Shown here: piece by piece, positions 18,897-25,891 of the stretch
Layout: each line of letters starts with the position of its first letter
How positions within the stretch are numbered: the stretch's first letter is position 1
Assembly: GCF_003007785.1 (NCBI RefSeq)
Contig: NZ_PXOH01000003.1
Span: 1 to 64,000 of the forward strand
Direction of reading: 5' to 3'
Length of the DNA stretch: 64,000 nt
DNA from: Aphanothece hegewaldii CCALA 016
Lineage (GTDB): Bacteria; Cyanobacteriota; Cyanobacteriia; Cyanobacteriales; Microcystaceae
Notes under the pieces: model-generated
What the model was told of the DNA's origin: nothing
Seen by the model: only the letters and a program-made list of their open reading frames with translations
The model's database searches: none
Made by a program: the position numbers and the translations under genes

Positions 18897-19516
18897 TTTA
18901 GATCTACATTAAAACAAGTCGTATTCGCATACACCCAAAACTCTGTTACCATTCCTTCGGGGGAAGCAGGATAGTACTCTTGACCTAATACCACTAAAGG
19001 ATCTTTCGTAAAACCAGACGCACCCTCATTATATTCCTCCGCGCCTAAATGCCCCAAAACATTCGCCGCAAAGACTACTTGAGGTTGTTTTCCTCCCAGT
19101 AGACACATATATTCAGTTTCAACGGTTTTAGCAGCACTTGAAGAAGGAACCGCATGAAATACAATAGTAAAACCGCCACTAATACCCAATGATTGAAAAG
19201 TTTGAGATTTGCCAACAAACTGATCAATAACATCCTGTGGAAAATTATACTGTTTTAGTTGGTTTTGTAAACCCGTCAAATCTGCGCCACCGACTTTTAA
19301 AATTTTTGCCATCGCTTCATGAGAAAGAGGATATTCATCTTGTACAAAAGCGCCTTCCGTCTCCCCAATAAACACCGGTGCGCCACCTGTGGGAATATGT
19401 ATCCAGTAGTAAGTATCTGCTTTTTTGCCAAATGCTAGAGCAGGGGTTATAAAAATATATAATACGACAGACAGAATCATTAAAGTCTTTATGATTTTAC
19501 CAAGGATGCGTTTCAT
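18893..19516 (-). CDS. Secreted hypothetical protein
   Basis: The preferred start is MKRILGKIIKTL at 19516, because it begins a clear signal peptide (hydrophobic core, cleavage after PALA). An upstream in-frame ATG at 19678 would add 54 residues of no homology and bury the signal. About 207 residues. The mature region contains YYWIHIPTGGAPVFIGETEG near its N-terminus and one late cysteine near FNVDLK. I do not recognise the family, although the style is that of conserved cyanobacterial exported proteins. Its final codons overlap the tandem repeat at 18870-18896. Confidence 0.7.
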   Translation of the reverse strand: MKRILGKIIKTLMILSVVLYIFITPALAFGKKADTYYWIHIPTGGAPVFIGETEGAFVQDEYPLSHEAMAKILKVGGADLTGLQNQLKQYNFPQDVIDQFVGKSQTFQSLGISGGFTIVFHAVPSSSAAKTVETEYMCLLGGKQPQVVFAANVLGHLGAEEYNEGASGFTKDPLVVLGQEYYPASPEGMVTEFWVYANTTCFNVDLK

Positions 19517-19570
19517 AGAAGCTTTTTTCCATACTTGATCGATCAGATACATTGTAACTACAATAAAAAC

Positions 19571-19714
19571 ATGAGTGGGATAGAATTTGAGTGGGATAAC
19601 CAAAAAGCTAAATCTGTTTTCTTTAATAGGGGACTTTTTATGATGCAAGAAGAATATGATTTTTCCCAATCTGTTCAAAATTTTTATCTAAAAAAGCTTA
19701 AAAACAAAACAATT
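19571..19714 (+). pseudogene. Fossil of a BrnT/BrnA toxin-antitoxin pair, fused in frame to parD
   Basis: The frame upstream of the ParD start reads MSGIEFEWDNQKAKS, which looks like the N-terminus of a BrnT (DUF497) toxin. After about eight unrelated residues comes EEYDFSQSVQNFYLKKLKNKTI, which resembles the N-terminus of a BrnA-type antitoxin. The toxin body and antitoxin DNA-binding domain are gone, as expected after an internal deletion. The remnant stays in frame with the ParD antitoxin, and a GGGGAC-like ribosome site precedes an ATG at 19640. The family assignments are by eye from short segments. Confidence 0.5.
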
Positions 19715-19981
19715 ATGAGCATTACACTTAACTCCGAACAAGAAAAATTTATTCAAACTCAACTAGAAAGTGGCCGTTTTACAGATGCGATGGAAGTCAT
19801 TCAAACAGCTTTTCATCTGCTGGAAAAACTTAATGATGATTATTTACAATGGGTAGAAGAGACTCGTCAAAAAGTTGATTTAGCGATCGCTGAATTAGAC
19901 AGAGGCGAAGGACACGACGGCGAGACAGTAGTTAAAGAAATTTTAGAACGATTTAAACAAGCACGTCAAGAAACAGAATGA
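19715..19981 (+). CDS. ParD-like type II antitoxin
   Basis: About 88 residues from MSITLNSEQEKFIQTQL, the normal ParD start (ribbon-helix-helix domain, residues 1-45), with a charged C-terminal helix (about 60-88) expected to wrap the toxin. Its stop overlaps the toxin start (ATGA at 19978). A better ribosome site precedes an in-frame ATG at 19640, which would give a longer protein carrying a BrnA-like N-terminal leader, so the true start is open. It probably represses its own operon, as in the family. Confidence 0.85.
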   Translation: MSITLNSEQEKFIQTQLESGRFTDAMEVIQTAFHLLEKLNDDYLQWVEETRQKVDLAIAELDRGEGHDGETVVKEILERFKQARQETE

Positions 19982-20286
19982 ATCGTTACATTATTTCGCC
20001 ATCAGCTACCCGTGATTTAAACACCATTGCCGATTATTTTCTGACTAGAAATGTAGAGACAGGAGAAAAATTATTTCAGGAGTTTAATCAAAAGTGTCAA
20101 AAACTGACTCAATTTCCCCTTTTAGGACGAAGCTACAACCATATTAAACCTTCACTACGAGGTTTGTCTTTAATGAATGGATACATCATATTTTATAGAG
20201 TGAGCAATGGAGTAATCGAAATTTTACGAGTAGTCAATGGTCGTCAGGATTTAGAGGCTTTATTTGATGATTACAATGCACAATAA
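19978..20286 (+). CDS. ParE/RelE-family toxin
   Basis: This 102-residue toxin shows RelE/ParE-superfamily marks: SPSATRDLNTIADYF at the N-terminus, FPLLGRSYNHIKPSLRG in the middle, and the C-terminal VVNGRQDLEALF strand. ParE members poison DNA gyrase; RelE members cut mRNA. This one fits ParE better because its partner is ParD-like. It is translationally coupled to the antitoxin by a 4-base overlap. No inactivating change is visible. Confidence 0.87.
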   Translation: MNRYIISPSATRDLNTIADYFLTRNVETGEKLFQEFNQKCQKLTQFPLLGRSYNHIKPSLRGLSLMNGYIIFYRVSNGVIEILRVVNGRQDLEALFDDYNAQ

Positions 20287-20321
20287 TAAAAGAAATAAAA
20301 ATATCCAACTCATCATCCCTC

Positions 20322-22877
20322 ATGTCATACAAATATTTCGATACTGAAGACAATCGTAAATCCTTTGAATTACCAGGTGCTAAACCTCACTATAACCCAG
20401 ATCGCCCAGGACAAGTAAATCATATATTCCTCGATCTAAGTCTAGATATTCCAAATAAAAGCTTTCAAGGAACTTGTACCATTACTCTAACTCCCATTCG
20501 CACAGGTGTTACACAGCTTGTTTTAGATGCAGTTGATTTACAAATTCAGTCCGTTTTAATCGATAATATCAGTCAACCCTTTACATACGATCGCTCCTCA
20601 CTGCTCATTCATCTCCTCACACCAACCACCACTCAACCCATCAAGATCGCAATAACATACAAAGTCGAACACCCACAGCGAGGACTCTATTTTATCGCAC
20701 CAGAAGAACATTACCCAAATAAACCCGTACAAGTTTGGACACAGGGAGAAGATGAAGACTCTCGTTTCTGGTTTCCTTGTTTTGATTATCCAGGACAACT
20801 AGCTACATCGGAAATACGAGTAAAAGTACCATTACCCTATTATGCTATTTCTAACGGAGAATTAATATCCACCGAAGAAATAGGCGAAAATATAATCTAT
20901 CATTGGTCACAAAAACAAATTCATCCAACCTATCTGATGACATTAGCGGTGGGAGACTTTGCAGAAATAAAAGACAGTTGGAATAATATCCCCGTCAACT
21001 ACTATGTCGAGAAAGGAAAAGAAACCGAAGCTATTCTGAGTATGGGGAAAACTCCCCGTATGGTGGAATTTTTCTCCAATAAATTCGGTTATCTTTATCC
21101 TTTTCCCAAATATGCTCAAGTCTGCGTCGATGATTTTATTTTTGGGGGGATGGAAAATACCTCTACCACGATTTTAACCGATCGCTGTTTACTCGACGAA
21201 CGTGCTAGTATAGACTCACTCCGTACCGAAAGTTTAGTCGCTCATGAACTCGCTCATCAATGGTTCGGTGACTTAGTAGTGATTAAACATTGGTCCCATG
21301 CTTGGATTAAAGAGGGCATGGCTTCTTATTCTGAGGTATTATGGGTAGAACAAGAATACGGTAAAGATGATGGGGCATATTATTTATTAGGTGAAGCGAG
21401 AAGTTATCTAGATGAAGATGCAAACCGCTATCGTCGTCCCATTGTCACCCATGTTTATCGAGAAGCGATAGAATTATACGATCGCCATTTATACGAGAAA
21501 GGTGCCTGTGTGTATCATATGATTCGTACCATCTTAGGTGACGAACTATTTACCAAAGCGATCCATACCTTCGTTAAAGATAACGCACACAAGACCGTAG
21601 AAACCATCGATTTATTGAGAGCGATCGACCAAGCAACAGGATATAATTTAATGTTCCTGTTCGATCAATATGTGTTCCGAGGTGGACATCCTGATTATAA
21701 AATTTCTTACTCATGGGATGGAGAAAGTAACTTAGCTAAACTGACTGTAACCCAAACCCAAAGCGAAAAAGAATTATTTGATCTCAAAATCCCGATCGGC
21801 TTCGGATATACATACAATATACAAAATGTCAAGATATATACACTACGAATTCATGAAAAAGAACAAAGTTTTTATTTTCCTTTAGAGACAAAACCCGACT
21901 TTATTAGCTTTGATGTTGGTAATAATTTCCTCAAAACCGTTACCTTAGAATATCCTTTACCCGAACTAAAAGCACAATTAAAGCATGATCCAGATCCCAT
22001 TTCTCGCATTTATGCAGCACAAGCAATAGGTAAAAAAGGTGGGTTAGAAGCAATAGAAGCATTATCAGCAGCATTAACTCAAGATCCGTTTTGGGGAGTG
22101 CGTTTAGAAGTAGCAAAACAACTAACCAGCATTAACCTCGATCAAGCAGTAACCGCAGTCATTCAAGGGTTACAGGATACACATCCAAATGTCAGACGCG
22201 CTGTAATTGATGGTTTAAGTCAAAGTAAAACCCTTGTTAGTTATAACATCCTGAAAACATTTTTAGAACAAGGAGATCCTAGCTATTACACCGAAGCAGC
22301 AGCAGCAAGAGTATTAGGGGGAATGGTTTACGGAAATCTTAAAGAAAAAGAACCCGAAGTTATTGCATTACTCAAAAACGTCTTAGAAACTCGTTCTGGA
22401 TGGAATGAAGTGATAAGATCTGGAGCAATTGGAGGATTAAGTCAGTTAAAAACCTCACCTGTAGCCGTTGATATTATCTTAGAATATACAAAATTGGGTG
22501 TACCTCAACCCTTGCGTTTAGCGTCCATTCGTGCATTAGGTGCGGTATCGGTTGGACAAACACCCGATAAACTCCAAGCTATCCTAGAAGAATTAAAAAA
22601 TATTACCCAAGAAAGCTTTTTCTTGACTCAAGTCTCGGTTAGTATTGCATTAGGACAAATGGAGACACCCAAATCGATCGCAATTCTCCAATCTCTTTCT
22701 AATAGTACCCCAGATGGACGAGTCAAACGCATGACCTCTGAAGCCATGCAACGAGTGCAAAAAAACCTAGGATCAGACAAAGCATTAAAAGGAATACGAG
22801 AAGAAGTCGAACAACTCAAACAAGAAAACCAAGATCTTAAAAGTCGTCTCGCTAAACTAGAAGCAAAAACGAATTAA
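20322..22877 (+). CDS. pepN: M1-family aminopeptidase with HEAT-repeat C-terminus
   Basis: This 851-residue zinc aminopeptidase has an N-terminal beta-sandwich (residues 1-200). The catalytic domain has GGMEN (275-279, the exopeptidase motif, normally GxMEN), HELAH (308-312) with the third zinc ligand Glu331 (WIKEGMASY), and a downstream tyrosine region. Residues about 550-810 form HEAT-like helical repeats (AAQAIGKKGGLEAIEALS, VRRAVIDGLSQ), and the last 30 residues form a coiled coil (EEVEQLKQENQDLKSRL). It cleaves N-terminal residues from peptides. The last 280 coding bases and 34 bases downstream are duplicated perfectly at 23743-24056. Confidence 0.93.
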   Translation: MSYKYFDTEDNRKSFELPGAKPHYNPDRPGQVNHIFLDLSLDIPNKSFQGTCTITLTPIRTGVTQLVLDAVDLQIQSVLIDNISQPFTYDRSSLLIHLLTPTTTQPIKIAITYKVEHPQRGLYFIAPEEHYPNKPVQVWTQGEDEDSRFWFPCFDYPGQLATSEIRVKVPLPYYAISNGELISTEEIGENIIYHWSQKQIHPTYLMTLAVGDFAEIKDSWNNIPVNYYVEKGKETEAILSMGKTPRMVEFFSNKFGYLYPFPKYAQVCVDDFIFGGMENTSTTILTDRCLLDERASIDSLRTESLVAHELAHQWFGDLVVIKHWSHAWIKEGMASYSEVLWVEQEYGKDDGAYYLLGEARSYLDEDANRYRRPIVTHVYREAIELYDRHLYEKGACVYHMIRTILGDELFTKAIHTFVKDNAHKTVETIDLLRAIDQATGYNLMFLFDQYVFRGGHPDYKISYSWDGESNLAKLTVTQTQSEKELFDLKIPIGFGYTYNIQNVKIYTLRIHEKEQSFYFPLETKPDFISFDVGNNFLKTVTLEYPLPELKAQLKHDPDPISRIYAAQAIGKKGGLEAIEALSAALTQDPFWGVRLEVAKQLTSINLDQAVTAVIQGLQDTHPNVRRAVIDGLSQSKTLVSYNILKTFLEQGDPSYYTEAAAARVLGGMVYGNLKEKEPEVIALLKNVLETRSGWNEVIRSGAIGGLSQLKTSPVAVDIILEYTKLGVPQPLRLASIRALGAVSVGQTPDKLQAILEELKNITQESFFLTQVSVSIALGQMETPKSIAILQSLSNSTPDGRVKRMTSEAMQRVQKNLGSDKALKGIREEVEQLKQENQDLKSRLAKLEAKTN

Positions 22878-22911
22878 TATAGTGAGGGGATAGAATAAGT
22901 TCCTGTCTCCT
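22598..22911 (+). repeat. Direct repeat copy 1 (314 bp), 3' end of pepN
   Basis: Bases 22598-22911 are identical, as far as I can compare by eye, to 23743-24056 (constant offset 1145). The copy covers the last HEAT unit, the coiled coil, the stop codon and 34 bases downstream. Identity ends abruptly on both sides. Confidence 0.95.
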
Positions 22912-22962
22912 TCTCCTTTGTTGCTCCGATTTTTCCCATGAATTATCATAAACTTATCATCG

Positions 22963-23322
22963 ATGAACCATTTACCCAATGATTGGAAAGATATTCAACC
23001 TGATATTGTCTATCAAACCAATAAAGGTAAATTTGTTGCTTTTGCTAAAACTCAAATTGAACTCGGCAAAAAGTACGATCCAAATAACAAACACCTTAAA
23101 GCTATAGAAAAAGGAGAAGTATCACCTAGAGGAAATATGGGTTTAGTCCCTTCGGAACAAGAAGGATACTATCTCAAATCAAAAGTGTTAGGTAAAGGAG
23201 GAGATTACCGCTTTCATGCAAAATATATCGCTCGCTCAATTAAAATAGATGAAGATGAACAAGAAATAAATGAACAATTATATATGATTTTATATTTTTC
23301 AGGTTTCATGACCGCTCATTAA
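22963..23322 (+). CDS. Cassette gene A, hypothetical (toxin-like size and setting)
   Basis: 119 residues, basic N-terminal half (KYDPNNKHLKAIEKGE), a GNMGLVPSEQEGYYLK turn and a KYIARSIKIDEDEQEINEQ strand-helix segment. No signal peptide or membrane span. I do not recognise a family. It lies 14 bases before cassette gene B, and both sit alone between two perfect repeats of the pepN 3' end. That arrangement is reminiscent of effector/immunity or toxin/antitoxin cassettes, but nothing in the sequence proves it. Confidence 0.6.
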   Translation: MNHLPNDWKDIQPDIVYQTNKGKFVAFAKTQIELGKKYDPNNKHLKAIEKGEVSPRGNMGLVPSEQEGYYLKSKVLGKGGDYRFHAKYIARSIKIDEDEQEINEQLYMILYFSGFMTAH

Positions 23323-23336
23323 AATGGTAAATTTAT

Positions 23337-23735
23337 ATGCAATCAGAACTTTATAAAACTTTAACTACTTTAGAAAAATTATCACCTAAAGCATTAGAAG
23401 CTATTGGACAAGAACACTTAGAATATTCTAACTATAAAATTATTGGCTATTGGGATGAAACTAAGCAATATTATGAAGAGATCACCTTAAAAAAAAACTG
23501 TTTTGTCAAGTTATCCAGTTATTCAATTGAGAAGCATTTTATTAATTCGTCTAAGAATTTTTGGATTAAACTTAAATTTAAAATTCAAGCTGAAGAAGTC
23601 AACACAAATATTAATAATATAATTGGTGAAATGATTTTAATTTTAGATCATCAATTTCAATATATTGATGAAAATTGGTTAATTGATGTTAATTCTCCTT
23701 TTGTAGTTGCTAAAGTAGAAAAAGAAATTAACTAA
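23337..23735 (+). CDS. Cassette gene B, hypothetical (possible partner of gene A)
   Basis: 132 residues, acidic and lysine-rich, low GC (clearly more A/T-rich than pepN). It has a helical N-terminus (TLTTLEKLSPKALEAIGQEH) and a beta-rich remainder (KIIGYWDETKQYYEEI; MILILDHQFQYIDENW). No family recognised. It is co-directional with gene A, 14 bases away, and its stop is 10 bases before the second repeat copy. The different base composition supports recent import with gene A. Confidence 0.6.
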   Translation: MQSELYKTLTTLEKLSPKALEAIGQEHLEYSNYKIIGYWDETKQYYEEITLKKNCFVKLSSYSIEKHFINSSKNFWIKLKFKIQAEEVNTNINNIIGEMILILDHQFQYIDENWLIDVNSPFVVAKVEKEIN

Positions 23736-23742
23736 AACTTTT

Positions 23743-24056
23743 AAATATTACCCAAGAAAGCTTTTTCTTGACTCAAGTCTCGGTTAGTATTGCATTAGGA
23801 CAAATGGAGACACCCAAATCGATCGCAATTCTCCAATCTCTTTCTAATAGTACCCCAGATGGACGAGTCAAACGCATGACCTCTGAAGCCATGCAACGAG
23901 TGCAAAAAAACCTAGGATCAGACAAAGCATTAAAAGGAATACGAGAAGAAGTCGAACAACTCAAACAAGAAAACCAAGATCTTAAAAGTCGTCTCGCTAA
24001 ACTAGAAGCAAAAACGAATTAATATAGTGAGGGGATAGAATAAGTTCCTGTCTCCT
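23743..24056 (+). repeat. Direct repeat copy 2 (314 bp), orphan 3' end of pepN
   Basis: This is the second identical copy of the pepN tail. An 84-codon frame from TTG 23768 reproduces the last HEAT unit and coiled coil of pepN. It has no upstream catalytic part, so it is a non-functional gene fragment unless it is expressed as a coiled-coil micro-protein. Confidence 0.95.
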
Positions 24057-24102
24057 CATTTATCTTGTACTTAAAACGAATTTATTCTAAAAAGCAATAA
24101 TT

Positions 24103-25743
24103 TTAATTAATTTTTGTAATACATTCAGCATCCAAAACCGTTAAATTTTTACTTTTTTTTATTGAACATTGCTCCACAACTTCAGTAAGAGCAGGTATTT
24201 CTCCTTGTTTTAACTGTTGGGAAGTTTTTAAAATAACATTATTAAAAGAACTATTAACAAGCCATTTTTGTTGCAACAGATAATCTAATGAAAAGGTTGT
24301 TGGTTCGAGCATTATATAATCTATTCCATATTTATTAATTAACTTTTGTGTATCGCCTAAATTTGTACTATATTGCGCTTTAATTAAATCAATTGCTCTT
24401 TGTTTCATTTGATTATAGTAAACTGGATGAATGGGTAAAGCAAATTCTGTACTAAATAAGACTGAACGTTTGGCAAAAGCTGGTATATTACTGGTATCAG
24501 AGGCTAAAGATGCTACTAAAATATCTTTGGGTTTTGATGCGTAAAAATGATATATTTCTGGATTTTCTCCAATTCTCCATTCTTGTAGTCTTAAAAATAA
24601 TGGTGGAATAAAACTAGGAATTAAAAGTAAAATGATGCCGAAAGTTAGGATAATTTTCTTTTTTTTATTTAATTGATTCTCTAAATATTCGATTAAAATA
24701 CAAATCAAAATAGCTGTAAAAATAGCCAAGATAAATCGAAGAATATGATAAGTATAACGTCCAGGGAAATATAGAATTAGCGGGACAAAAGAAGCGATGA
24801 TAAACATCATTAAAGAAGCGATAAAAAGTTGCAATAAAATTGTTATATTTATAAATATTCGTGATTTTTTTAAAGCCAAAGGTAAAAATAAACCAAGCAA
24901 AATAAAAGGAGGAAATATTGGCGCACCTAAACCAGAACTACTTTTAAAAGGTAAAAAAAATGGATTAAAACCAAAATATTCTATTCTTCCATTAAGTTGA
25001 TATTCTGGCATTATTTTCATTTTATTTATTGTAATTACTGAACCAAATTCAGAAACGTGTAAAGCAAAAGGAAGAAGCACAATTAAAGAAGTTACTAAAC
25101 CGAAAAACCAAAAAATATAATTTATTTGATCTTGAGTGAATCTAATTTTATTATTTTGCCAATCAAATAATCGAATAGTTAGTAAAACATTTTCCACAAA
25201 AACTAACTGAGGAAAAAATAAACCTTGTAAGGCAATAGTTATTAAACAAGGAATGAGCGATCGCTTTACCAGATAATATAAAAATGCTGCAAAAATCGGA
25301 TATACAAATGCTCTTGGTGTTCCCGAAACTAAATCATCTTTTAGCCAAATATTTATATTTAATATAAGAGTTGCTAAAAATGCACCAAAGGAAATAGGTA
25401 AAATTTCAAGAAAGAATCTAAACAAATAAAGCGTTGTAATAATTGCCAGAAAAATCGGAATAATTTTAGCAAGAATTAAGGGTGAAATTCCTGATTTTGC
25501 TCCTAGCCAATAAGAAAATTTATAGCCAATTGGGGCGACGGAATGAAAATAATTAGAAATTAAATCATTTTTAAATAGTTCAGGATCAATCAATTGTTGT
25601 AGCCAAACAATATGTTGACGTGCATCATCTTGTACAATATAAGGCTGGCTAAAAGAATAATAAAGAGAAATTAAGCCAAAATATAAAGGAGCAATGAGAC
25701 TAGCAATTAACCAAAATTTGGATGATTTATTTAATAATTTCAT
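24103..25743 (-). CDS. Polytopic membrane protein, GT-C glycosyltransferase-like
   Basis: 546 residues with about 10-11 transmembrane helices in residues 10-390 and a soluble C-terminal domain (about 395-546). The first loop after the N-terminal helix contains QPYIVQDDARQH, an acidic pair in the place where GT-C glycosyltransferases (PMT/ArnT type) carry their catalytic DxD or EE motif. I infer transfer of a sugar from a lipid carrier outside the membrane. No subfamily is recognised. Its 5' end faces the polyketide region about 150 bases away, and it is on the same strand as the AT-less ketosynthase, so a joint role in a glycolipid is conceivable but unproven. Confidence 0.65.
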   Translation of the reverse strand: MKLLNKSSKFWLIASLIAPLYFGLISLYYSFSQPYIVQDDARQHIVWLQQLIDPELFKNDLISNYFHSVAPIGYKFSYWLGAKSGISPLILAKIIPIFLAIITTLYLFRFFLEILPISFGAFLATLILNINIWLKDDLVSGTPRAFVYPIFAAFLYYLVKRSLIPCLITIALQGLFFPQLVFVENVLLTIRLFDWQNNKIRFTQDQINYIFWFFGLVTSLIVLLPFALHVSEFGSVITINKMKIMPEYQLNGRIEYFGFNPFFLPFKSSSGLGAPIFPPFILLGLFLPLALKKSRIFINITILLQLFIASLMMFIIASFVPLILYFPGRYTYHILRFILAIFTAILICILIEYLENQLNKKKKIILTFGIILLLIPSFIPPLFLRLQEWRIGENPEIYHFYASKPKDILVASLASDTSNIPAFAKRSVLFSTEFALPIHPVYYNQMKQRAIDLIKAQYSTNLGDTQKLINKYGIDYIMLEPTTFSLDYLLQQKWLVNSSFNNVILKTSQQLKQGEIPALTEVVEQCSIKKSKNLTVLDAECITKIN

Positions 25744-25801
25744 ATTTTTTCACATTATAATTTTTTTCAGGGTTTATCGACCAAAACCATACAATTAATT
25801 T

Positions 25802-25829
25802 GTAGAGACGTGATATATCGCGTCTGTAC
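25802..25829. repeat. 28-bp dispersed palindrome, GTAGAGACG type
   Basis: GTAGAGACG at the left and CGTCTGTAC at the right flank a TGATATATCG centre, giving a near-perfect hairpin. The right arm also occurs at 18870-18896. Half-sites with GTCGACCAAACC or ATCGACCAAAACC lie on both sides (25778-25798, 25860-25877). The 148-base gap between two minus-strand genes therefore consists mostly of dispersed repeats. Confidence 0.7.
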
Positions 25830-25891
25830 GATTTATACGAATTTGGTATTATTATGATTTGTCGACCAAACCCTACAGATATTCGGCAGCT

